A program made the position numbers and the translations under genes. 64,000 nt of DNA from Bolinopsis microptera (taxonomy: Eukaryota; Ctenophora; Tentaculata; Lobata; Bolinopsidae). The notes beneath the pieces are model-generated. The model ran no database searches and was not told where the DNA came from. It worked only from the letters and a program-made list of their open reading frames with translations. Below, in pieces: positions 12,601 through 22,135 of the stretch; position 1 is the first letter of the stretch; every line of letters starts with the position of its first letter. The stretch is taken from NCBI RefSeq assembly GCF_026151205.1, contig NC_087080.1:2149096-2213095 (forward strand), in the 5' to 3' direction.

Positions 12601-13258
12601 TAACTAACTGGCAGTTGATCACACATCTGGTTCGTTCACTGATCCGGCGGACTTTTATCCAATCCGGTTTGTTTTCATTTCCAATATCTGCCGAATCTGG
12701 CTCAGTATTTTACAACATTAGAACTCGAAATTCATTGGTATCTCCAGCTCATCGCTGCACTGATAGGTTCAGCTTCTACCAAGGACCAAAGAAAATGCGA
12801 TTATTTAGGCCAAAAATCGCAGAGGTAAGTTCGATGTCATCTATTAGTTAACTAGCTCGTTAGTCTAGTTAGATTAGGGAGTGATAGGCGCGCCAGGCAA
12901 AACAATAGCATAGGTATATTGGTCAATTATGTGTTGAGTAATGTACAATTTGTACAATTTTGTAACATAGACAAATAAACACCAGCGATTCAAGCTGCAA
13001 CTTACTCGTCGTACAAATTTTCAATTTGATCGGCTCATGTCCCATGATGATGTGATCTCAAATCATTATATCATCCGACACAGGCTGATAACAACAAGAT
13101 ATGACATAACTCATGACATCAATTAACAATTCTATATCTACACTTCCCATCCTAGTGTGATAAGATAATTAACACAATATGATTATTAATTATATTGTTT
13201 TAATTATTAATTGTGTTAATTGTGTTAATTATTAATTAACAAAACAAACTCTACTAAC

Positions 13259-13472
13259 CTATAAAGACGTAGTTGCCCTGCGCCGAGTTCACCAGTCCAT
13301 AGTTAACGCCCAGATACAAGAAGCTGAAAGAGGCGAGGGTCTTTGTCACTGGTTTGACATACTGAGAGTACCCGAAGAACTCGTTCACCAGTAAGATGGA
13401 AAGTGAGGTGACAGTGAGGCAGATAGGTGTGGTGGCTGCGGAGTAGGTCTTCGAGATGGGGTCTCTGTTCAT
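13259..13472 (-). CDS. Lone exon of a multipass membrane protein (TMEM86/YhhN-like?)
   Basis: The exon opens with ATG at 13472 and ends at a GTTAGT donor at 13258. It encodes about 71 residues with two hydrophobic segments (TPICLTVTSLSILLV and LASFSFLYLGVNYGLV), the second preceded by a VKPVTK motif. The arrangement recalls the N-terminus of the lysoplasmalogenase/TMEM86 (YhhN) family, in which a KP motif precedes the second helix. I could not find the following exon with the expected GD motif, so the assignment is weak. The gene may continue through the mobile-element-filled region at lower coordinates, or it may be broken. Confidence 0.3.
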
Positions 13473-13475
13473 TAA

Positions 13476-13591
13476 GTAGCTATAATGGGGGTTTAATTAG
13501 TTATAGTGGGGGTTTAATTAGCTATATTGGGGGTTTAATTAGCTATAACGGGGGTTTAGTTAGTTATAATGGGGTTTAATTAGTTATAGTG
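13476..13591. repeat. 21-bp minisatellite, about 5 copies
   Basis: Tandem units containing GGGGGTTTAATTAG followed by a variable CTATAAT or TTATAGT segment. Confidence 0.85.
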
Positions 13592-13950
13592 GTATTTTGC
13601 GAGTTTAAAAGCTTAGAGAAAAAAGCTTAGAAAATCAATTTTTTAATCAGCTAGGTTCAAGTTTTAACTGAAGTTTCTGCATCAAACAGGCCGTATTAAT
13701 TACTTAACTGCAGTAAAACTCTGATTTACCACAAACTCTGATTTACCGCTGCTGATTCCTTTCACTCAAACTCCGCTGTAAATCGGGGTTTCACTGTACC
13801 AGTTTTAGAAAGGTTTAAAAGTATGAAATCATCAAAATATAGTAATGGGTATTATTAAAATAGTAGTAGTAAATCTTTCAAAGTACGAAATATCTCTTTA
13901 AAAGAGCATCCTAGGCACCTTATAGATATCAAAACGCATAAAAAAGAAAA
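13592..13950. other. Non-coding spacer
   Basis: Nothing recognised. It contains a short direct repeat of CTCTGATTTACC near 13730-13746. Confidence 0.4.
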
Positions 13951-13958
13951 CAAAAACA

Positions 13959-15358
13959 TCAACCATCTTCTAACTTCTTCCACTCCTCCCTATCTAAAGC
14001 TAAAAATCTAAGGTCTTCGAAATCAGTCAAATTCTTAAGTCTAATAGTAATATCAAGATTTCTACTGGTCAAGTCTTTTCTAATAACATCTAATAAGTTT
14101 AAACATGGTCTACCCCGTCTCCCTTCCATAAAAATATCAGAATATATAGCAAATAACATAGAGGTGTATGCTGGTGAGTCTTCCTGTCCTCTTAAGATAT
14201 GTCCTAACATTCTCCATCGAAACTTAGAGACTCTCACAGACAAGGGAGTGACATAACAACGAGCATAGAGTGCCTCATTAGAAATAACCCCAGTAGGCCA
14301 TCTGATGTTGAGGATTCTTCGGAGGTGTTTGCGATGAGCAATATCAAGTTCATTCAACGAAGCTAGTGGTGCAGCCCAGGAGTTGCAGTTGTAGAGTAGA
14401 ATAGAGACTACTTGTGCCTCGTAGATTTTGATCTTCCTTTGGACTGAAATCTTGCTCTTCATCCAAACTTTCTGAAATTTACTAAAGGCAACATTACCAA
14501 GGAATATTCGATTCTTGATATCCTTAACAGTGCACATCAACGATCCTAAAGTTTTGTTAGAGCGCCACTCTTCATCACCTCTATACACTTTTCCAACAAT
14601 CACCTTGCGTTTAACAGTGGGTTTAGGATCTGCTAAATAAAAATGGACAAATTCAGTCTTGGAAGAATTGATATGAAGGTCCCACTGCTGGAATATATCT
14701 TTAGCGATAGGAAGCATTTCTTTGAGTGGAGCAAGTTCAGTGTTATTAAAGTCAATATCATCAGAGTATCCTGTTTCGAGTGGCATGAATTCTTCTGAGA
14801 TAGGAGGATTAGGGATTGGATGATTCACTGGGTAAGGTGTTGATGATACTTGGGAGAGTATAGATCTGAGGTGAATAAGTGCAGCGGCTTCAACAACAGT
14901 AAATAGATTACCTGATAGTGCATCTCCTTGAAATGCTCCAGTTGTGCTTTGGAACTCAATTGATACAGTATTATTGACTTTTACTTTCAACACTGTGTTT
15001 GATAGTAGGAGCCGTACCATCCTAATTTCATCTCTAGTACAGCCAGCATCTTCAAGAACATTGAGTACTGTTTCTCTGCTGATGGTGTCAAAGGCACTTG
15101 ACATGTCTATACTCATTCTGTGGTAGCTCCAATGCTTTCTAAGTACCACTGAGGTTAGCATACGTTGAGACCAAATTATATCGCCACAACTTCTACCTCT
15201 CTTGTAAGCACTTTGTGTAGGACCGGTGTACTGATCTAGCTTGCCTTGGATACGTTTTAGGGTAATCATTGACAGTAATTTTCTGGAGCAGTTTGAGAGG
15301 GTGAGAGGTCTGATGTTTGCTGCTGGACCAAGTGGTTTCTTAGGCTTTTGGAGTGGAG
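13959..15358 (-). mobile_element. 5'-truncated LINE with reverse-transcriptase domain
   Basis: A continuous frame of about 465 residues, in frame from about 15358 to the stop at 13959. RT motifs in order: IRPLTLSNCSRKLLS, the fingers block ending RGRSCGDIIW, motif A IDMSSAFDTI, motif B GAFQGDALSGNLF, motif C YSDD (usually YADD or FADD), then a thumb and connection with ILLYNCNSWAAPL and a C-terminal GRRGRPCLN. The endonuclease and ORF1 are absent, so this is a typical 5'-truncated insertion. The frame is intact, so the insertion is young or the truncated frame has not yet decayed. Non-LTR clade not assigned; it differs from the families at 31.9 and 60.3 kb. Confidence 0.85.
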
Positions 15359-16190
15359 TAAAATAATTAAAATAAATTATACACGTTACACGTATAAAAT
15401 AACATCAAGTAGTATGCACCACAGTAAAGCCATCAGAAACAAGAAACCCCAGCTTTGAGAAGCACGATACTAACTCCAAACCAATCTCCGTAAATCAGTA
15501 GTCTCCAAGTTAATAACTTGTTGTCATTGTTATAAAGACACAACACTCGCATGCTGCTCATTCAGTGAGTATGGCATCAGGTTACCAGCCGAAATTACAT
15601 TCCTTCACACTTAGTCAGAGTTGATCACACTGCTCAATAGTCTTTCAGTTTTAGAAATGGATCTCGGGAGAATATTGAAAATGTAAAATACTCGGATATT
15701 AGTTTTGCACGGCAATTGTGATACGTTAAAGACTGAACAACATGGATTAAAGCACTAACAAATGCAAATGCAAGCAGAGTCATATGATGGACTGCGTGAC
15801 GTCATGAACGTAATAATTTACACGGATATCTGATATGGGAAAATCCATTGAATTGAAATAATGATAAGTAACTTAAATTTATCAGAGGAGATGGTTGTGG
15901 GTATAAGATATTGCCATGCCCCTTATCTTTTTATGTGCATCATACAAAATTTTCATTAATCTTGTCCCTTCATTAGCAACGCTGCTTATAACAGAAATTA
16001 AAAATTAATAAAGAAAATCCCAGCACTGAACTGCAATCCGATATGCACCATCCTTATTCCTTATATAACTTAAGAACAATAAGTGAATAATACGCAGTTA
16101 ACTCTTCTGTCATCTATTATCGTACTGCATTGATTTGTCATACTCATACTCCAGATCTACACCACTCTCACTTTGAGACAATCCTGAAAC
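15359..16190. other. Intergenic stretch
   Basis: No gene or repeat recognised. Confidence 0.5.
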
Positions 16191-16191
16191 A

Positions 16192-16748
16192 GAGAGCACG
16201 TGATTGTGAGCAGAGAACACGTGGTTGTGAGCAGAGAACACGTGGTTGTGAGCAGAGGACACGTGATTGTGAGCAGAGAACACGTGATTGTGAGCAGAGA
16301 ACACGTGGTTGTGAGCAGAAATACGTGGTTGTGAGCAGAGAACACGTGATTGTGAGCAGAGAACACATGATTGTGAGCAGAGAGCACGTGATTGTGAGCA
16401 GAGAACACGTGATTGTGAGCAGAGAACACGTGATTGGGAGCAGAGAACACGTGGTTGTGAGCAGAAAACACGTGATTGGGAGCAGAGAACACGTGATTAA
16501 AAGCAGAAAACAAGTGGTTGTGAGCAGAGAGCACGTGATTGTGAGCAGAGATCACGTGATTGTGAGCAGAGAACACGTGGCTATGAGCAGAAAACACGTG
16601 ATTGTGAGGAGAGAGCACGTGATTGTGAGCAGAGAACACGTGATTGTGAGCAGAGAACACGTGGTTGTGAGCAGAGAACACGTGATTGTGAGCAGATAAC
16701 ACGTGATTGTGAGCAGAGAACACGTGATTGTGAGCAGAGAACACGTGA
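16192..16748. repeat. 21-bp minisatellite with a CACGTG core, about 26 copies
   Basis: Each unit contains GAGCAGAGAACACGTGATTG or a close variant. The period of 21 is divisible by three, which explains long open frames on both strands with 7-residue periodicity. Nearly every unit preserves the palindrome CACGTG, a canonical E-box for bHLH-ZIP factors such as USF and MYC/MAX. A function for the array is speculative. Confidence 0.95.
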
Positions 16749-17295
16749 CAGAGGTTAACTAAGTACTAACCTACAACAGTCCTCTCTTCAAGTTCACCGT
16801 ACACGTAGCCGTTTGCTTTATCAACTGCTTTACACAATCTGTGTAAACTTCCTATATCCTGGAAAGAGATTCAAGCGTTTAATTATTTAACTATCTAACA
16901 TTATTGATTAATTAAATAAAATCATTATTATTTTGATGATACTGTTGGAAGACTGCCTCGTGTGTGGTAAGGAGTGAGAACAAGCTATGCGATGTACCTA
17001 AACTGTATGTCAACTATAGTAATGGAGTAGCTTTTGATAGCTTGGAAAGAATGATCCTTGTGGTGTCCTTACTTTTCAAGATTTCGGAAGATTGATTTGG
17101 TAATTTATAATCGTTCGAACTAAAAAAGAGATACAATTTATTTGTATATTAGACGTTATACACTTAATGTAATGTGTGAGCGATTTCATTGAATCAACAC
17201 ATATCGGGTAATATACATAATCAAAGCTTGCATCAACTAATAGTAATTAAATGTACACCGCATTGTCTATGAGGATTGAGGAACAATACAATATA
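16749..17295. other. Intergenic stretch
   Basis: No exon or repeat recognised. Confidence 0.4.
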
Positions 17296-17455
17296 ATATC
17301 TAACCGTAACCGTAACCCAAAATCTAACCGCAAGCCTAAATCTAACCCTAACCCTAAACCTAAACCTAAACCTAAAACTAAAACTAAACCTAACCCTAAA
17401 CCTAACCCAAAATCTAACCCTAACTCTAACCCTTACCCTAAACCTAAAGTTTGTA
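17296..17455. repeat. Degenerate interstitial telomere-like tract
   Basis: A run of CCTAAA, CCCTAA and CTAACC variants (for example CTAACCCTAACCCTAAACC). It is the C-rich strand of the metazoan TTAGGG repeat, mixed with TTTAGG-type variants. Order and unit length are degenerate, so this is an old interstitial array or a patterned minisatellite rather than a live telomere. Confidence 0.8.
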
Positions 17456-19334
17456 AGATACAAAAAAATATCGTTTCTTCTAACCAGCTTCTCTAACAGA
17501 ACATAAAGTGAGCTCATTTACTTGTAACATCTTACATCGATGACGCATTTTAAATGATTAAGCAATAAAAACTAAAAAGCAATTACATTAACTGGTAACT
17601 CTAACCAACGCTCCCATGCGGTCCTGTTATGCAATAAAGTCTAATCTCGTCTGACATCTCAAAGGCTACAACTTCGTTCAGTCTACTAGTCTACAACGGC
17701 TACACCGAAGAGTCCCTCATGTTCTTAACAGTCAGCCACACTACTTCACGAGGTGGTGAGGTTGATTTAAACAACATGTTTACAGTACAGCAAAACCCTT
17801 GTTCTTCAGTGTTAGTGCTCGTTACTATTTGTTATGCTACTGTTTCCCAGTGTTTGTGCTCGTTCCTATTTGTTATGCTATTGTTTCCCTTATCCATAGA
17901 ATAACAAAAGTTAGGAACTGTCGTACTGTTCCCTTCACTCTTAACAATAACAAGGTGGACTCTCGCAATTGCGAGTAGAAGATCCTGGAGAGTACACCAT
18001 AGGTTTTGGTAGGTTGCATACTATTGAAAATTAGAAAAAATCAATCACAAGGTGGATCAGACAATTTACAATTTCAACGTTCCAGTTTCTATTTTAAAAC
18101 TTTAGGGAAGCTTTAAGTTCAAGTCGACTGCTGCAAGGATAGTACAGTAGGGCAATGGGCATAGGCAGGGTGTAACCTTTACAGAGGACAGATAGGTATA
18201 AAAGTAGAACAGTCATGGACTAGTTAAAGTGATCAACCGGAATATGTCAGCATGACAGTGTCTTACAAGGAGTGGTTTATCATAGGGATGGCGTTGAGTT
18301 TTTCAAAGATATTTTTAATTAATGTGTAGATTATAGATAATATGATATAGATCTGCTAGAAGTGGACTTAATATGGTGAGTGCTCAATAAGGCCCTTGTA
18401 TCGTCAACACACCCTAAGCTAAGGGCCTGACCACAAGTTGGTGTTGCATTGTATCTTTATAAGACTTAGGCGTGCACTTAAGAGTGATCTTTTACTTCTA
18501 GTATGACCCGGGGTAATTCGTACGGGGGTCTGAGTAAGAAGCCAGGCTATCAGATAAAACCTGCTCAAGAAGCTTACTTTGGAATAAACACTTTTGTTGG
18601 GCGGTACAATGTATTTTATAAGTGTTTTAGGGAATTATATTCCCGAAAAGTAGTGAACACTGGTAACCGATAAGGGTTGCCAGCTAATTATCAGGTCAGA
18701 CTGCGAGTCACCTCCGCCAAGGCGTCGGGAATTATTGCGGGTAGCACTCAACAGACAAGGTATTATTTTATTATAAGTGTTATACAGTTTTAGTGTGAAT
18801 CCCAAAGGACAGCTTTCGTCATCTACGGTGTCAGGCTAGCATATAGTAATGTTCCAAATAGCAAACCGCACGATATTTAAGTTGCAATGTCTTTGATGAG
18901 GGTCACAATAATTAAAGGACCAATATAAATGAACGGTCCCACTGTTTTAACACTTCCCTGTTAACATGTTAATTATTTTGTTAATTATTTTGATATTGGC
19001 AATATTAAACGTTTAGTGGTAAGTACGCGGTTTAGACAGTCTATTGTCCGTGTTTAAGTCCAACTTCAATGTGTTTTGTCGTTTATTATTATAAATTATC
19101 TCAGACGAGCTGTTTCTATGTTGCCCGACCTCTTGTTCACTTAACCACATCATCATGGTCACAGCTGGAGTCCTATGAGTTATAATATTTTATATTGTAT
19201 TATGAGTTATATTTTATATTGTATTATTTGTTTAACTATTCAGTTATCTTTTTTATATCATATAATATGATCACGAGTTTTAAACAGTTGAGTCATCTTT
19301 GGTAGTATTTTTCTTTTTTGGTTTCAAGTATTAT
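17456..19334. other. Intergenic region
   Basis: Nothing recognised beyond chance frames. A short tandem duplication containing GTGTTTGTGCTCGTTCCTAT and its variant lies near 17806-17880. Confidence 0.5.
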
Positions 19335-20045
19335 AGTTGAAGCAGTACACATAATATGACATAATATCTATTAGATATGTGTATAATGTGTATAATTATT
19401 ATCTATTCGTCACAATCTCTCTATTCTAGCAGGAATCCACGAAGGAAATATGTTTAAAACACTCTTTCTACTAAGCCTTATCCTGCTAACCTCCACTCTG
19501 TCTATAAAGAAAAGAGGAGTTGAGGACTGCCACTATAGAGGTGTGTCTCACCCCCTTGGTAGCAGCTGGTGTGATCCGTTGCGATGTGGTTTCTGTCGGT
19601 GTGATGACCAATTCGCTGTTTCGTGTGATAATTCGGTACGTTTTTTAATTATATACACTTATTTAAAAAAATTTATTCAAAAAATATCTAAAATTATATA
19701 ACATTCTATTCACATATTTCAATTTACGATCTTCGAATTGCAATTTTAATTGGTTGATTAACAATTAATTTATAACAATTTCCTTCTTTCAGTCATGTGA
19801 CAAGGTAAAAGGAGAAGAATTCTGTTCAAGACATGGATAGAAAGTAAAACTCCACATTCCAAAATTCAATGAACGCGTCCCATACTTTGTGTAATTCTAG
19901 ATTCTAATAGTGACATTTAGAGATTTAGCAGTATTTTCAAAAAGTTTATAACTTGAGTTTTGATGAAAAAAGCGTATTTGGTATTATTTTATTCGTCTTT
20001 TAGTGGGAACCCTGACTTCAGTAAAATATCGCGAATAACTAAAAA
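19335..20045 (+). repeat. Segmental duplication unit 1, carrying VWC peptide gene 1
   Basis: Upstream sequence (including ATTATCTATTCGTCACAATC just before the gene), both exons and the 3' flank match the unit at 22012-23965. The duplication therefore included promoter-proximal and downstream DNA. The two copies are in tandem and about 2.69 kb apart. Confidence 0.85.
19450..19840 (+). CDS. Small secreted single-VWC-domain peptide, copy 1
   Basis: Exon 1 is 19450-19635 (donor GTACGT) and exon 2 is 19793-19840 after a TTCTTTCAG acceptor. Together they encode 77 aa. An N-terminal hydrophobic signal (LFLLSLILLTSTLS) is followed by a dibasic KKR and a cysteine-rich domain with eight cysteines. The spacing includes HPLGSSWCDPLRC then CGFCRC, the CxxCxC signature of von Willebrand factor C domains; exon 2 adds the last two cysteines. 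Secretion is expected; partner and role are unknown. Stand-alone VWC peptides occur in invertebrates, some linked to stress or immunity, but nothing here demonstrates that. The intron is 157 bp. The exon just upstream may be 5' UTR (TATTCTAG acceptor-like site at 19430). Confidence 0.8.
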
Positions 20046-20071
20046 TACTTTCTTACATAAAGGAACTGGAC
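20046..20071. other. Junction between peptide unit and LINE fragment
   Basis: Short non-coding junction. No target duplication was recognised. Confidence 0.3.
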
Positions 20072-20413
20072 CCGTATGCATCCACCCTGATGGTGACATC
20101 CCGGCCAAGATCCTAACTAACTAAATGTCGAAGAACAATCGCTGAACCAATTTATCTACTCTGTAAAGGTTTATTTGATAACGGAGTCATACCATCTGGT
20201 ATGAAGACACAGTACATCACGACTGTGTTCAAGAAAGGAGACCAAACATCTGCCGCTAACTACCGCCCTGTCTCGATAACCTCTCACATTATTAAAATAT
20301 TTGAGAGAGTGGTCAGAAAGCATCTTGTGGAACATATTATGGAGTCAAACAGCTTTCTCTCCCCCCATCAGTATGGATTCCAAAAGAAAAGAAGCTGCTT
20401 TACTAAACAATAA
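20072..20413 (+). pseudogene. LINE reverse-transcriptase fragment
   Basis: The translation contains GLFDNGVIPSGMK, VFKKGDQTSAANYRPVSITS, KIFERVVRKHLVEH and HQYGFQKKRSC. These are the RT fingers motifs preceding motif A in non-LTR elements. A short upstream piece (DGDIPAKIL) is in another frame, so at least one frameshift is present. The copy stops before the catalytic aspartates, so it is truncated and dead. Confidence 0.85.
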
Positions 20414-20447
20414 ACCACGTAGACAATATCCTGAGGCCACGTTTTTG

Positions 20448-20968
20448 GGTTCCATTAGGTGGCCTTTACTGCAGCACAACTTTTCAGAACTTTTCCACGT
20501 GTCATAATAACAATAATCCCATAATGTGTGTCTGTCTGTGCGTCTGTGCGTGTGTAATTTCCGAGCGGCTTAATCAAGAAAACAGCAAGAGTTACAGGAC
20601 TGTTTTTTTTCGGTATAGTGCTCGGACTCTTACCGCTTCTAACCCGTGTAATAATCTAATAGTAAGATCGCCCCTTAATAGATGTACAATTGTCACAGTT
20701 ACAATCAGAGTGCTAGAATAATTAATAATAGATTTCAAGAGAGCTTCTGTATACAATCTTAACCATCTTTAGCATAAGTCAATAATGGAGTGCACCATGG
20801 AGAGAAGTCAGTCTATTGTTAAACTAATTCAAGTTAGCCTGTTTATTTACCCTGGCACAAATTGTACCTCATTACATCGTATTTTTCTCATTAGTAAGGA
20901 CACACTAATCTGTCCAAAAACATCGATTTACCGAAATAACGACCATTCAGAAGATGTTTGATGTTTTT
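20448..20968 (+). repeat. Dispersed repeat blocks X and Y, first copies
   Basis: Block X (about 20448-20505, GTTCCATTAGGTGGCC to CCACGTGTC) and block Y (about 20682-20968, starting GATGTACAATTG) both recur at 21467-21815 in the order Y then X. Between them a short TGTCTG-rich tract runs into TAATTTCCGAGCGGCTTAA. The same junction lies beside the (TCTG)n tract in the arms of the 49-59 kb transposon. Confidence 0.8.
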
Positions 20969-21466
20969 GAGTTCCAAAAGATCAACTTTCCAGTTGAATA
21001 AACAAATTTTTAGGGCATCAAAAACTGCGCCAGAATTCAGAGAACAATTTCATGTCAAGCATCAAAACAATCAGATGTTCCTTGACGGACTTTTTGGTCA
21101 AAACAAGCCTGAAAAGTAAAATACCACTTTTTGACTTTAAAAATTTATAAAAACGCAGCCTTTTCAGATACGATATCAAGATTTTATACACATCTTGAAA
21201 GCTTGAACAAGATATGAATAAACTTCGTGCAACATTTCTAAAATGTTACATTTCAGCTCGATGTCACAAGAAATGATTGACTTATAGCCTCTCAACAAAA
21301 CAAATTATGCTTTTCCGAAAATGCACTTTGACCAGGAAATGCTCGTTTACAAAAAGGAGAATCCTCAAACAAAATTTGTATGGTATGGTAAGGGCGCGCT
21401 AGATTGTCACTGAACTTTCTATGAGGTCATTTGGGCTGGAAATTTTTGGTGTATGCCCCTTTAGTA
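20969..21466. other. Non-coding spacer between the X/Y repeat blocks
   Basis: No exon recognised. Confidence 0.4.
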
Positions 21467-21815
21467 GATGTACAATTGTTAAAGTTACAATCAGAGTGCT
21501 AGAATAATTAATAATAGATTTTAGGAGAGCTTATGTATACAATCTCAACAATCTTTAGAGTAATTCAATAATGGAGCATCATGGAGAGAAGTCGGTCTAT
21601 TGTTACACTAATTCAAGTTAGCCTGTTTATTTACCCAGGTACGAGTTGTACCTCATTACATCGTATTTTTCTCATTAGTAAGGACACACTAATCTGTCCA
21701 AAAACATCGATTTACCGAAATAACGACCTATCAGAAGATGTTTGACGTTTTTGAGTTCCATTAGGTGGCCTTTACCACAGCACAACTTTTCTAAACTTTT
21801 CCACGTGTCTTAAGA
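21467..21815 (+). repeat. Dispersed repeat blocks Y and X, second copies
   Basis: Block Y (21467-21762) is about 90 percent alike by eye to 20682-20968, and block X follows directly. The direct-repeat arrangement on either side of a unique spacer is consistent with a local duplication linked to the peptide-gene duplication. Confidence 0.8.
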
Positions 21816-21890
21816 CCACCCTTTGCCACGTTTGTTCACGTTTTGCCACTTTCGTTGTTTAAATTAAATATTTAGTTACGAACACCGTAG

Positions 21891-21906
21891 GGGGGGGGGG
21901 GGGGGG
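21891..21906. repeat. Poly-G tract
   Basis: A run of about 16 G residues. It resembles the terminal G run of the element at 22581 and could be a solo end of that family. Confidence 0.7.
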
Positions 21907-22135
21907 TTCACCCTGATTTTGTTGTGAAACTTGGTTTCGAGATAGCAGTTGACCAACAAACTAGGACCGGTGACCGAACTTTTGAGGGGGTCCCGGACCC
22001 CAACCGCCAAACGGTGTAGTTGAAGCAATACACATAATATGACATATCTATTAGATGTATATTGTATAATGTGTATAATTATTATCTATTCGTCACAATC
22101 CCTCTACTCTAGCAGGAATCCAAGAAGGAAATAAT

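Noticed and set aside
12794-12823. Possible first coding exon (MRLFRPKIAE then GTAAGT)
   Set aside because: Only ten residues, no homology and no partner exon found.
16130-16744. Open frames on both strands with 7-residue repeats
   Set aside because: 21-bp minisatellite whose length is a multiple of three.
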